Shown here in pieces: positions 21,410 to 32,486 of a DNA stretch of 64,000 bases. This DNA comes from Linanthus parryae (taxonomy: Eukaryota; Streptophyta; Magnoliopsida; Ericales; Polemoniaceae). A program made the translations under genes and the position numbers. Position 1 is the first letter of the stretch. Each line of letters opens with the position of its first letter. Under the pieces are notes generated by a model. It had not been told where the DNA came from. It saw only the letters and a list, made by a program, of their open reading frames with translations, and did not search any database. Where the stretch lies: assembly GCA_023055425.1 (NCBI GenBank), contig JALGPY010000009.1:51770616-51834615 (forward strand). The letters run 5' to 3'.

Positions 21410-21855
21410 GGGCTAGTTTGGGAATGCTGTGGCGGTGGTAGAAAGCTGCTCTGTGAAAACACAGTAGAAAGCTGCTGTGAACTCTTGATAAAATATTGTT
21501 TGGTAAATATTACGTAGAAGCTGCTGTGAAATATTGATATAGTAATTTTGTGTTTGGTAAAATCAACTGTGAAGCTGCTGTGAGAGGGTAAAATGACAAA
21601 AATATATGACACGTGTCATTTTTGGAAAGATAACTATTGATATTTTAAAAAATTGTAAGGTCAAAATCGGTTGTAGATAAATTAACCAAAATCGCTTTCT
21701 GGAAAAGCATTTCCACCCTTGCTTCCTAAAAACTGCTGTGGGACAGCAGAAACTGTCCGGAAAAGCAGAAATTTTATTTTTACCAAACACACTAAAACTG
21801 CTTCTGTTGTTGGAAAGCAGTTGTGCTGGCAGCAGAAGCATTCCCAAACTCACCC
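21410..21855. mobile_element. PIF/Harbinger-type MITE, 446 bp, copy 2
   Basis: Same ends and the same 446-bp length as 18292-18737, flanked by TTA at 21407-21409 and 21856-21858. Scattered substitutions separate the two copies, so they are independent insertions of one family and not a segmental duplication, since the flanks differ. Confidence 0.9.
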
Positions 21856-21928
21856 TTATTTAGGCTTCATTTGGTTGTTAGTAAAATATTTTCCTACATA
21901 AAATATTGGACGTGTAAATTTCTTTTTG

Positions 21929-22115
21929 TGTTATGAACTGAGAGAGAAAAGATGGAGACAAAGTATGGATGAATCTCAAAAGCAGTTTTATTCTCTACCA
22001 AAGCACTCTTTATATAGAGTGTGGGAGCCAATGATAACCCTCTAAGAGTCAATCATAATCTACTAGGAGTCAATAATAATCTACCAGGGAATATTCATTA
22101 TAATATTCCATAACA
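21929..22115 (-). repeat. 3' LTR of Copia-C
   Basis: Read on - it is TGTTATGGAAT...CAGTTCATAACA, with TG...CA ends. It includes a TATA box (CTCTATATAAAG on -). It differs from the other LTR at three positions, all transitions. Confidence 0.95.
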
Positions 22116-22124
22116 CTCCCCCTT
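22116..22124 (-). promoter_or_regulatory. Polypurine tract of Copia-C
   Basis: AAGGGGGAG on the minus strand, directly before the 3' LTR. Confidence 0.85.
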
Positions 22125-22246
22125 GAATATTCACTACTAGTCTGCCTCGTTAAAACCTTGTCGCGTAAAACCCAATGGGAAAAACCGCAACTAAGGAAAA
22201 AGAGTACAGACGCTAAAACTACATCTCCCCCTCATAATAAGATACG

Positions 22247-23650
22247 TTAACGTAAAAGATCTTTTAATTGACGCATCCCACATTTTTGAACATGTAACTT
22301 CAATGTTGATGCTGGTAGTGCTTTTGTGAACAAGTCTGCTGGATTTTCACTTGAGCGCACTTGCTGGATGAAAACAACCTCCTTCTTTTGAAGCTCATGA
22401 GTAAAGAAGAACTTTGGAGATATGTGTTTAGTTCGATCACCTTTGATAAAGCCTTCCTTGAGTTGGGCAATGCAGGCAGCATTATCTTCATATAACACTG
22501 TTGGGCCATCATTTTTGAAATTTAATCCACAAGCCCCTTTGACATGTTGAACCACTGATTTTAGCCACACGCATTCTCGACTAGCTTCATGGATCGCAAG
22601 AATCTCTGAGTGGTTTGATGATGTTGCTACCATAGTTTGCTTCATCGATCTCCATGATATAGCAGTTCCTCCATAAGTGAAAACATACCCTGTTTGAGAT
22701 CTTGCTTTATGCGGGTCCGACAAGTATCCCGCATCAGCATATCCAATGACGGAGGTATTAGATCCACGAGGATAGAAAAGACCCAAGTTTGTAGTGCCAC
22801 GTAGATATCGCATGATGTGTTTAACACCGTTCCAATGCCTGCGAGTAGGGTTAGAACTATACCTAGCCAAAAGATTGACAGAAAATGCAATATCTGACCT
22901 TGTGCAATTTGCCAAAAACATCAAGGCACCAATTGCACTAAGGTATGGCACTTCAGGGCCAAGAGGTTCCTCGTCACTCTCTTGAGGACGGAAAGGATCT
23001 TTATTAACATCAAGCGACCTAACCACCATTGGGGTGGTTAGTGGATGTGATTTGTCCGTACAAAATCTTTTAAGGACTTTTTCAGTGTAATTTGATTGAT
23101 GAAGTAAAATTCCTTCAGGAAAGTGTTCAATTTGTAGACCGAGGCAAAATCTCGTCTTTCCCAAATCTTTCATCTCAAATTCCTTTTTCAAGTAAGTTGC
23201 AGTTTGGGTAATCTCTTCATGAGTTCCCACAATATTCAAGTCATCCATGTATACTGCCACTATTACAAATCCATTTGTGGACTTCTTTATGAAGATACAA
23301 GGACAAATTGGATTGTTAACAAACCTTTCTTTTAATAGGTATTCGCTCAAGCGATTCTACCACATTCGTCCCGATTGTTTTAGTCCATATAAGGATCTTT
23401 GGAGCTTAATAGAATAAGCAGTACGAGGTTTGTTTGTTTTTGGCAGTTTCAGTCCTTCAGGAACTTTCATATATATGTCACTATCAAGTGAACCATATAG
23501 ATATGCTGTAACCACATCCATCAAATGCATATCTAAATTTTCCGATGCTGCCAAACTTATTATGAATCGGAAAGTAGTTGCATCCATCACAGGCGAATAT
23601 GTTTCTTCATAATCAATGCCTGGTCTTTGCGAGAAACCTTGAGCTACAAG
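22247..23650 (-). pseudogene. pol: Copia-C pol: reverse transcriptase and RNase H, two premature stops
   Basis: Continues in the same frame as 23651-25795. The first stop (TGA, 23651-23653) comes right after RYKA, just before LVAQGFSQ. The second (TAG, at the end of GLKQSGRMW, about 23357) falls in the RT palm. Motifs are VVTAYLYGSLDSDIYMKVP, SLYGLKQSG, the catalytic VAVYMDDLNIVGT (YMDD), then GALMFLANCTRSDIAFSV. RNase H motifs are GYADAGYLSDPHKARSQTG, ISWRSMKQ, SSNHSEILAI and LYEDNAACI, and the tail is ADLFTKALP. Catalytic acidic residues of RT and RNase H are all present; only the two nonsense changes break it. Confidence 0.93.
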
Positions 23651-25795
23651 TCAGGCTTTGTATCTTGTAATCTCGTTTTTCTCATTTCGTTTCCGCACAA
23701 AAACCCATTTAAATCCAATGGGTTTTACGTCATTAGGTGTTTTAACTATTGGTCCAAACACTCTAAGTTTTTCTAGTGAATTTAATTCAACCTGTATTGC
23801 CTCTTTCCACTTTGGCCAATCGTCACGACGTCGACATTCTTCAATTGACAGTGGTTCGTGATCGTCATCACTTATATGTAGGGCAACGTTAAAGACAAAT
23901 GTGTCATCAATGATAACATTATTTCGATCCCATATTTTTTCGGAATATATATAATTGATCGAGATCTCTTGATTTTCTGGTACCATATCGCCCTCTTCAG
24001 GGGCTGAATTTAGATCAATCATTTTAGGGATCGGATCACCAATTTTAATGGGATCATCAATTGTCTTTGTGGAATCTTTAGGATACAACACAGTTGCCTG
24101 ATTTGTCTTCCTTTTTCTAGGAACCAAATCTTTAGAGCCAACAGGTCTGCCACGCTTTTGGCGTGCACTAGATTCATTTGCTTGTATACTCGCATTTTGT
24201 CCTACAGGGACATCAATCCGTGCTGGAAAATTCGCAGCTGGTATGTGCGATTCTATAACTTTGCTTGTATCAAAAAATGCATCAGGCATTTCGTTAGCTA
24301 TGCTTTGCAATTTAAGGATTCTCTGCACTTCGAATTCACACTGGCTAGTTCGAGGATCCAAGTGTGTTGTCAAAGGAGAATTCCAAGAAATTAATTGTCG
24401 AGCTTCAGGCAGCGACATGTCTCCCCCTAATTTCGGGAAGATCGATTCGTCAAAGTGGCAATCTGCAAAGCGAGCTTGGAATAAATCCCCAGTTAAGGGT
24501 GCCAAATATCTAATAATAGATGGAGAATCAAACCCAACATAAATACCAAGTCTACGTTGGGGACCCATCTTGTTACGTTGTGGGGGTGCAATAGGAACAT
24601 GCACAGTGCACCAAAAAATACGTAAATGAGATATATTTGGAGGTTGTCCAAGAACAAGTTGTTGGGGAGAATATTTAAGATACGCAGTGGGGCGTAAACG
24701 TATCAATGCAGCGGCATGTAAAACAGCATGTCCCCAAACAGAAATGGGTAAATTAGTTTTCATCAACAATGGTTTAGCTATTAATTGAATTCTTTTAATA
24801 AAAGATTCTGCTAAATCATTTTGAGTGTGTACATGCGCGATTGGGTGTTCAACATGTATCCCAACTGACATGCAATAGTCGTCAAATGATTGCGATGTAA
24901 ATTCACCAGCATTATCAAGACGAATAGATTTTATGGGATGATCAGGGAAATGTGCTCTAAGCCTTATAATCATTCCTAAAAGGCGAGCAAATGCCATATT
25001 TCGAGATGATAATAGGCATACATGCGACCATCTTGTAGAGGCGTCGAGTAGTACCATAAAATAGTAAAATGGACCAGTAGGGGGATTGATTGGTCCACAA
25101 ATATCTCCTTGAATGCGTTCCAAGAACTTAGGAGATTCAATACTAACTTTCATGGATGATGGTCTAGCAATGTATTTTCCTTGAGAACAAGCGGTGCATG
25201 GGTATTCTTTTGACAAAATAATCTTTTTATCTTTTAGTGGATGCTCGCTTGAGTTCTCAATGATTCTTAGAATCATAATTGCGCCGGGGTGCCCAAGCCT
25301 GTTATGCCAAAGCATAAAAGTTGTGGGATCTTTTTGTTTTATGGCGACATTTACTTCAACTGCTTTGATTATTGTATGGTACAATCCAGATGATAAAGCA
25401 GGAAGTTTTTCTAATACATGTTTTTTCTCTGAAATAGTGGATGTAATACACATGTACTCCACTTCATTCACATTTAGAGTTTCAATGTGGTACCCATTTT
25501 TGCGGATATCCTTAAAACTCAGCAAATTTCTACTAGATTTGCTAGAGTATAATGCCTCTTCGACATGGAATACTGTTCCACCGGGCAATATGATAGAGGC
25601 TCTTCCAGTGCCTTCAATTAAACTGGATGTACCAGAAATTGTGTGCACATATGCTTGATTAGGGAAAATTTGCGAAAACTTATGGCGCAAAATTGTGTGA
25701 GTTGTTCCACTGTCCACCAAGCATGTGTCTTCACAAGTCATCATTATATCTATAATTAAAAGAGAAATATTTGATAAGTAAAAGAAAATTCTCAT
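23651..25795 (-). pseudogene. pol: Copia-C pol: protease and integrase (714-aa open frame)
   Basis: Protease active site CLVDSGTTHTI near residue 25; GAG-pre-integrase WHNRLGHPG and CTACSQGKY. The integrase core shows all three catalytic residues: Asp in RIQGDICGP, Asp in SIRLDNAGEF and Glu in NDLAESFIKR. Then comes the C-terminal block GPQRRLGIYVGFDSPSI and an acidic linker containing KKRGRP-like basic words. The frame reaches the RT start (GFKWVFVRKR...RYKA), where a TGA ends it. The ATG used to open this stretch is not the true start: the frame before it is closed and pol is probably made as a gag-pol fusion. Confidence 0.92.
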
Positions 25796-25928
25796 ATTAA
25801 ACTTTCAATCCTACTAAAAATAATAACAATGTCTGAAGTTCTTATCAAAGAACATTATTCATCCTAAGCTGGAACTAAAAAAAAAATTCAGAAATTAAAT
25901 GACTTAAAAAAAAATCTAAATGAGTTGT

Positions 25929-26411
25929 CTAAAGAAAATCAGGCTCTCCAAGGGGGCCATCGACTTGCGGATCAGGTGCAAAGAAGTCATCAACATCAAA
26001 ACCATTGAGATCCATTGGCTGCTCATACTCAACATGGTTTGATTCATTAAATGTAGCACTCCCATTTCTGGATGCTTGATAGAGATCAACCAAGTGTCGT
26101 GGTGTACGACAAACATGTTCCCAATGGCCATCAGTTCCACATCTGTTACATTTTTGTCCCTGTTTGGGAGGTGCTTTTTCAGCAACTGCTTGTGAATTTT
26201 GATGTCTCCCACCATTATTTCTCCCCCTGTTTTGTGGTGGTGCTCCTCTTTTGTTGATATTTTGAGCGCATATGTTGTGGAGGCTCACGGTACCAAACAT
26301 TGCTCTTACCATAACCGCGTCCACGACGGCGACCATGTCTACGACCACGTCCACGACCACGTGGGTTATTTTGACCACGTAAAACAGTTGCATTCGCTTC
26401 AGGGAATGCAT
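25929..26411 (-). pseudogene. gag: Copia-C gag C-terminus with CCHC zinc knuckle (shifted frame)
   Basis: Carries the knuckle CNRCGTDGHWEHVC (CX2CX4HX4C) followed by RTPRHLVDLYQAS and an acidic tail ending PLGEPDFL. It overlaps the gag frame at 26215-27015 in another register. The meaningful sequence passes from one frame to the other near 26215, in the Gly/Arg/Asn-rich stretch, so gag is frameshifted. Confidence 0.85.
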
Positions 26412-27015
26412 TATTACTCACTGCAGGGAGAGGGGTCGAGCCAGTCGGACGCTGTTCATGATTTTTCTTCAATATGACATTGTTTCTTTCCGCAACCAAT
26501 AAACAAGAAATCAATTCAGAATATTTTTTGAATCCCTTTTCTCGATACTGCTGTTGCAGGAGTATATTTGAGCAATGGAAGGTAGATAATGTCTTTTCCA
26601 ATAATTGCTCATCAGTGACGTTCTCGCCATAAAGTTTTAGCAGGGATGTAATTTTGAAGAGTGCGGAGTTATAACTGTTTACCGTATTGTAATCCTGAAA
26701 CCTCAGGTGTATCCAATCATAACGAGCCTGGGGGAGTAAGACAGACTTCAAGTGCTCATAGCGCTCTTTTAAATTATTCCATAAGATGAGGGGGTCCTTA
26801 ATAGTAAGGTACTCATTTTTTAAATCCTCATCTATATGGCGGCGCAAAAATATCAACGCATCGGCGCGCTCCTTTTCGGACGCGGTATTGTCTGCTTTTA
26901 TAATGTGCCCAAGACCTCTTGAGTCTAGGTGCAATCCAGCATCAAGAGTCCACGACAAATAATTTTTTCCAGTTATATGAAGTTTAGTGAACTCGAGCTT
27001 CGCGATGTTTGACAT
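26215..27015 (-). pseudogene. gag: Copia-C gag, N-terminal capsid part
   Basis: Starts MSNIAKLEFTKLHITGKNYL. It contains YLSWTLDAGLHLDSRG, then LFLRR-type HIDEDLKNEYLTIKDP, YNSALFKITSLLKLYGE, LLQQQYREKGF and YSELISCLLVAE, the usual blocks of the copia-type gag (UBN2) capsid. An Arg/Gly-rich segment (RGRGRGRRHGRRRGRGYG) precedes the frameshift. It would build the cytoplasmic particle. The C-terminal reading ends at a stop, with the knuckle lying in the next frame. Confidence 0.9.
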
Positions 27016-27420
27016 TGTGAATCTAAAAAGAAGAAATATGACAAAAATTAAGTTGTGAACAAAAAAAACTGGTGCAATGATAAGTATCGGACAAAATAAA
27101 TAGACAATAAGATTTAGTTATCATTATTATTATTATATATATATGTTATACGGACTACACGATATAAAAATTATAAGCGCATCTCCTAAACAAGAATTCT
27201 GAGGTAGGTCAGATAGTTTTGTTGGGTGCAGCTTTATATTGGCTGCCAGATTCGAGGTTTGAATCCCAGAAGCAGCAGCCTTCTTTTTTTTTTTTTTCTT
27301 TCTACAATAAATAAAGACCTTTAATAGATGTTGTAACACAGTTGCCACTATTAGTTCAGTGGTAAGAATTGGCTCTGCGGTGCCTGTGGTCAGGAGTTCG
27401 ATCCTCACTGACGCAGGCAG

Positions 27421-27455
<35 letters not shown>

Positions 27456-28070
27456 TTCTTATAAACTTAACATCTAATAAAATTTATTAGAGATACCAGC
27501 AACATGAGAGTGGTTCGCCCAGATGGTTACCACTCAAGCAATGGCAAACCCACACTCTGGGTTCGAATCACAAGCACAGCGCATCTTTTTTTTTTCAATT
27601 TTTTTTTAACAGAACACTATCATTAAAAAAATAAAATTCGCAGATTTATTGTAAGTAGGCGGCTGACCAGATGGTCGCGCGCAGATGCTTAAGGCCATGA
27701 AGGCAGCTTGCTTGGGTTCGAACCTCATGTTGAGCAGTTTTTTTTTTTTTTTTTTTGGACGAATCTTATCGGTAAACAATATTTTTGGTCACTCTCTAGA
27801 TCTAATTGTAGATCGAGGTCTAGGGTTTGAGCAATTTTTTTTTTTCATAAACCCATAGCATAGACCATTTTTTTGGATATAAGTAAGTAATCATAAACAA
27901 ATTAAAGATACGATGTTTTGTTGATTTGAATCAACTTTGAAACAAGCAAGACATGAGACAATCAAAATCGAAAATTGAGTTTTTCGTTTGATCATCTTCT
28001 TCTTGACAATATAAAATAAGTAAATAATTTGTACCTTTGTCTTTTCATCTTCTCTTGCGGTAGAGCGAAA
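27016..28070. other. Leader of Copia-C with four to five tRNA-like/poly-T modules on +
   Basis: Between gag start and PBS, the + strand shows repeated units made of an A-box-like word, a B-box-like word and a T-run. B-like words are GAGGTTTGAATCCCAG (27254), GAGTTCGATCCTCAC (27393), GGGTTCGAATCAC (27559) and GGGTTCGAACCTCATG (27713), with a weak fifth near 27819. T-runs follow at about 27282, 27449, 27586, 27738 and 27835. Module 2 also has a TC microsatellite (27421-27448). They run antisense to the retrotransposon. They resemble tRNA-derived SINEs or relics of them; none is a complete tRNA. Confidence 0.7.
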
Positions 28071-28082
28071 GTGCTGATAACG
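28071..28082 (-). promoter_or_regulatory. Primer binding site of Copia-C
   Basis: CGTTATCAGCAC on the minus strand, directly after the 5' LTR. It is not the usual TGGTATCAGAGC found in Copia-2 and Copia-3. Confidence 0.75.
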
Positions 28083-28269
28083 TGTTATGAACTGAGAGAG
28101 AAAAGATGGAGACAAAGTATGGATGAATCTCAAAAGCAGTTTTATTCTCTACCAAAGCACTCTTTATATAGAGTGTGGAAGCCAATGATAACCCTCTAAG
28201 AGTCAATCATAATCTACTAGGAGTCAATAATAATCTACTAGGAAATATTCATTATAATATTCCATAACA
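28083..28269 (-). repeat. 5' LTR of Copia-C
   Basis: 187 bp, same ends and TATA box as 21929-22115, followed by TSD copy TTTTG (28270-28274). Confidence 0.95.
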
Positions 28270-28482
28270 TTTTGTGAATTTTTTCTTTACAATTATTTTA
28301 ATGTGTTTGGTCAACCCTTACAGTTATTTTACTGATGTACGAAATAAATATCAAAATCGTACAATTTGATGGTGATGGAGTTGCAGGTTATGGTGGCGGT
28401 AGGAGCAGGTGGTGGTGGTGGCGAGTGATGGTGTTGGGACAGCAGTGCATGAGGAGGTGGCAATGGTTAGCAGTGATGCTGA

Positions 28483-28933
28483 CAGGGGCGGAGCCATGTA
28501 GGGGCACGGGGGGGCACGTGCCCCCCTGACTCACCCGGAAACACTAGGATATCCCTATATTTTTAGTCCTTTTTAGTTGTTTCTGTATTGAATATATACG
28601 TGTGCCCCCCATACATGACATTGTTATTACTTTGGTCCAGTGGTTAGGGGTTTTTCTTTCAAATCATAGGTCCTGGGTTCAATTCCCGGCAAGAGCATAT
28701 ATATTTTTGGACAAAAAAGGAGTTCCATTTCTTGGTAAATGCATTTTTTTGCACAAAAAATGCATCACCTATTTAATATACACAATTAACCCTTTAATTT
28801 TTCATAAACACACAAAAATCATAGTATTTATTACACTAGCATAATTTTTTATTCATTCAAAATCTATACCCTCTCCTTCAAAAAAAAAAATGTACCCCCC
28901 CCCCCCTTCACCAAAATCCTGGCTCCGCCACTG
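28483..28933. mobile_element. hAT-type MITE, 451 bp, with an embedded tRNA-like segment
   Basis: Left CAGGGGCGGAGCCATG; right end reverse-complemented CAGTGGCGGAGCCAGG. A perfect 8-bp TSD GATGCTGA flanks it (28475-28482, 28934-28941). Inside at 28632-28689 is a tRNA-like pair on +: TTGGTCCAGTGGTTAGGGG (A box) and CCTGGGTTCAATTCCCGG (B box). The rest is AT-rich with G/C homopolymers near both ends and has no transposase. Confidence 0.92.
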
Positions 28934-28941
28934 GATGCTGA

Positions 28942-29904
28942 GAGAGTTGTTCTACACAAGTAGAAAAATGACTAATGAATTTCAAACTTGTAAATTATGT
29001 TACATTATTTACGCGAAATCATTTTACTTTGTAAACTATGTTACGGAACAAATTTTAAACTAAACACCAGAAGTACTCAATAGTTGAACATGATCAGATC
29101 TCAAATTACTTATAGAACAACGACTAGTTACTAAATAAATGTACAAACTTATACTTAAAACTGTTTCGAGTAAAAAAAAAAAAAAATGACTCAGATGGGT
29201 CAAACACCAACACTTGAATGAAATTTCTATTGGATTTGGATATACGGGGATGGGGCTGTGCTGTCATAAAAATTAATGGGCTTATTTCGTGGATTTCTCC
29301 TCCCTAATGAACCTTATTGGACCATGAGGAATCAAATTCATATAAGATTATAAGCGTACTGTTAAGCCCAATAGGTTGGACCGTTGGAGCTACATGGTTG
29401 AACATCGCGACCCAAAATTGAACTGCTATTTTTAGTCCCCTCAGCATCTCCAGAGTGAGTTAGAAAAGATAAATTATACATGTTTTAAGAACCATCTCCA
29501 ATAGTTTAGGCATATTGAACTTTTTTAGGCAAATTTTAGTGAAGTTTGGAATTATTTTAGTATCTCTCATAGATCATGCAAGATGCATTATTAGCAAAAA
29601 TATAAGAAATTAGTGAGATATTGAGGTTTAAGAGGTTACGCAAATCAACATGTATTTTACAAAACATGCATCCTACTTGTTATATTTTGAGAACTAGAAA
29701 ATATGAATGCAAGAAAAAGTGTCTCTCTCTTTCCATGCATTTCATAAGTGCACAATTTAATTAGATACTTAGTGTTATGGGCCAAAAACTCAAATGACTT
29801 GGGACATATGACCGGTAAGTAGAGTTTCTATCTCAAAGGATGATTAACGGATGCAGCTATAGCTCAATGTTATCACTTGGTATCGCCATAAACTAGAAGT
29901 AATA
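28942..29904. other. Intergenic, AT-rich, no gene recognised
   Basis: No open frame with a recognisable motif. An AGCATCTCCAGAG word (29443) and an ACCATCTCCAATAG word (29491) may belong to a decayed MITE. Confidence 0.5.
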
Positions 29905-30236
29905 TGATACGGGTTAATCGTATCTTCATCATCTATTTAGTATTATTTAACTATTTAATTTTTATCACATTTATTATTTATTAGCTAATTAATTTATTTA
30001 ATTTGTTTTGATACATTATATAACGACCGGGTTTCTTTGAGCGGTTCTTGTCCGACCCGTATAGTCGAATAGATTAAGTCTAGGGTTAGTCATTTATCTA
30101 TTTAAAAGTTGTAATTTCATTATTTTAGAATTCATCAAGAAGAAAACAGTTAAATTATGTCGAGTTTTTCCTTTTCTTGTTCGTGTGGAGACTTGATAGT
30201 GTCTGGAATTGCTATCGTGTTAGGTAAACCCTAACA
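29905..30236 (+). mobile_element. Solo LTR of family R (332 bp)
   Basis: Starts TGATACGGGTTAATCG and ends GTAAACCCTAACA, with a perfect 5-bp TSD TAATA (29900-29904, 30237-30241). It shares with the LTRs at 36078, 38206 and 43273 the words GACCGGG, CTAGGGTTAG, the TATTTAAAAG box and GTGGAGACTTGATAGTGTCT. It is the only copy of this family in + orientation. Confidence 0.88.
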
Positions 30237-30287
30237 TAATATATTCATACTATTTTTTGTTTACAAGTTTCAACTGATACTGGCACG

Positions 30288-30598
30288 ATTAACGAAAAGG
30301 TGAGCAATCCTTACGTCACTCAGATTGCTTAAGTCCAAACTTTCTAACTATTTCAATGACCAAATTCATTGTTCAGTTAACGTGAAAAACATAACCGTGA
30401 AATAAACAGAAACTTGATATGTGGCAACCTAGATCTAATGGAGAATTAACGAAAATGTGAGCAATCGTTATGTCACTCACAAAGCTTAAGTTCAAACTTT
30501 CTAACTATTTCAATAACCAAATTCATTATACAGTTAACGTGAAAAACATAACCGTGAAATAAACAGAAACGTGATATGTGGCAACCTAGATCTAATGG
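30288..30598. repeat. Tandem duplication, 2 copies of 157 bp
   Basis: ATTAACGAAAA starts at 30288 and again at 30445. Both copies run through AACATAACCGTGAAATAAAC to CTAGATCTAATGG. The copies differ at scattered sites. It begins 46 bp downstream of the TSD of the solo LTR. Confidence 0.9.
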
Positions 30599-31050
30599 GT
30601 GAGTTTGGAATGACTCATAAACATTTTAAAAGTCAATTTTGAGTAAAATAATTAAATTCAACTTAGAAGTCATGTTTGGTGTATACTTATACGATAAATT
30701 TGGATTTGGTTTTACAAGTTCAGAATGTAATGTAAATCTAGTTGGAGTTTTAAACCTTTTCTTGAACTTTTTAAAACTTAATCATTGATACACACATCTT
30801 TTTCTTCTTTTCTTTTGCAATCTTTTTATTGACATAAATTAATAAATTGATGTAAGTTGCAAATAAAGCATACCAAACTCAACCAAAGGAAGTTAAACAC
30901 TCTGAAGAAATTTGGTCTCGCACACAAACTAAAATGTCTAAGATGATACATCATTTATCTTTTTGAATCTCAGATCTAGCTAGTATCCAACACCTTCTAA
31001 GTGCGCAAAATATATCAACATAATCAAACAATTTAAACAACAGATCTAAG

Positions 31051-31224
31051 ACTGAAGAAACAACAAAAATATAACAATGAGTCGTTAGTCACACACAATA
31101 TGAGTTGCACTGAAGAAACAACAAAAATATAACAATGAGTCGTTAGTCACACACAATATGAGTTGCACTGAAGAAACAACAAAAATATAACAATGAGTCG
31201 TTAGTCACACACAATATGAGTTGC
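31051..31224. repeat. Tandem repeat, 3 copies of 58 bp
   Basis: Unit starts ACTGAAGAAACAACAAAAAT and ends CAATATGAGTTGC, with starts at 31051, 31109 and 31167. I see no difference between the three copies, so the expansion is young or recently homogenised. Confidence 0.95.
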
Positions 31225-32324
31225 GCAACCGAGAACTAAACTGCGGAGAATTGAGTCTTTTGATGTGTAGTATAACACGCGGAGGATTGAATCTGACCAC
31301 CGACTTTCAAGGTCAAGAAAATTTGAACGGTCGCTCCAATGCTTTCCAGTGATCTGGAAGAATTCCGTTTGGCGACGGGCTTGCAAGGTCAAGAAAACTC
31401 GAACTGCCGCCGTGGAGGAGGAATGAAAGATTAAGAGAGGTAAGAAGAGTGAGCTCAGGAGGGACAGCCCCAGGGTGAATCTTAGAGTTTGAGATTCAAG
31501 TTCCACCAAATACAACTTGGACTCATGAGACAAGCCATGAACATGAAACTTGATGGTTTCTTCACCAGTAGATGAACCATGGCTAGGGTTTGGGGAAGTA
31601 GACGAGAGTGCTAAGCTCTAAAGGAGATAGTGGTTCTAGGGTTTGTGGGAAAGGTTGGGGAAGGTATGCATATTTATATAGTACTAGTAGCAAGTATTTT
31701 GGCTCACCACGATGCTCATAGAAGAAAGAGGGTAGAGAGTGAGGGTATAATTGACTTGGCTTATTTATGGTGAGAGTTGATGTGTCACTTTCTACTACTG
31801 AACTGCAGGGACAAGAGGGATGTTGAGAGTTTGTATTCATTTTCAGTTTCTTGAGGGGCCAATTCTTCTTCAAAGTTTGTTCAAAATATTCAGTGATTAT
31901 CTAGTACTACTGGCATACTGTCGCCACATATTTGTTTCAATCGCTCCGTAAACTTGTATCTTAAATCTAAAAAGTATGATTGGAAAAATAATATAGTTAA
32001 GACATCCGTTGGGGAATGTTGTATTCATTTCATCTCAAAATAAGTGCTTCTGTATCGTTTTGGCAGGTCAAATCATCAACTAAAATGATAAAAGACCAAA
32101 TAATCATTTTGAGGCCGTGCATATGTTTTGGAGTTGTGTTTTTCATAATATTTTCATAAAATGTTCGACAACGGTAGTTAGACGGATTGGATGCGCATCC
32201 AAACAGCATGCTGTTTGGATTGCCAGGCAGTTCTTATTACGATGGAGCAATGGTTAATGTTATTCCATAAGATCTTGTACAATTACTTGGTTTGTTTTAA
32301 AAAAATTCATCCATAATTATGATA
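31225..32324. other. No gene recognised
   Basis: The minus-strand frames 31201-31533 and 31583-31873 have no domain motif, and the first overlaps the tandem repeat. A TATATAG motif near 31675 and a moderately GC-rich stretch look like an old LTR or a promoter/UTR region, but no ends can be defined. Confidence 0.35.
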
Positions 32325-32484
32325 CTTTGACCGGGTGATTTGGAAAGTAAAACGATGCAATTTTTACGAATTTTTTATAGTGTTTACTCCACAACACTAT
32401 GAAAATTTATCAAACAATTGCACTGTATTACTTATCAAATCATCGGTTACAAACGACCCAATGAATAGTAGTAAAATTGCCTCC
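32325..32484. mobile_element. Stowaway-like MITE (family S), partial
   Basis: Carries TTTGACCGGGTGATTTGG, ACAACACTATGAAAATT and AATCATCGGTTACAAACGACCC, the family core without clear terminal repeats. It directly abuts the complete copy at 32487. Confidence 0.6.
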
Positions 32485-32486
32485 TA

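Larger units (their letters stand above)
21929..28269 (-). mobile_element. Copia-C: complete Ty1/copia element with 187-bp LTRs
   Basis: LTRs at 21929-22115 and 28083-28269 are both 187 bp and differ at 3 sites. TSD TTTTG is perfect (21924-21928, 28270-28274). PPT and PBS sit at the inner LTR edges and all coding is on -. Gag is frameshifted and pol has two in-frame stops, so it is recently inserted but already inactive. The leader between PBS and gag is unusually long (about 1.05 kb) and carries tRNA-like modules on the opposite strand. Confidence 0.95.

Noticed and set aside
27391..27408. Functional tRNA gene in the Copia-C leader
   Set aside because: B boxes are good, but acceptor and anticodon stems cannot be paired; only tRNA-derived pieces.
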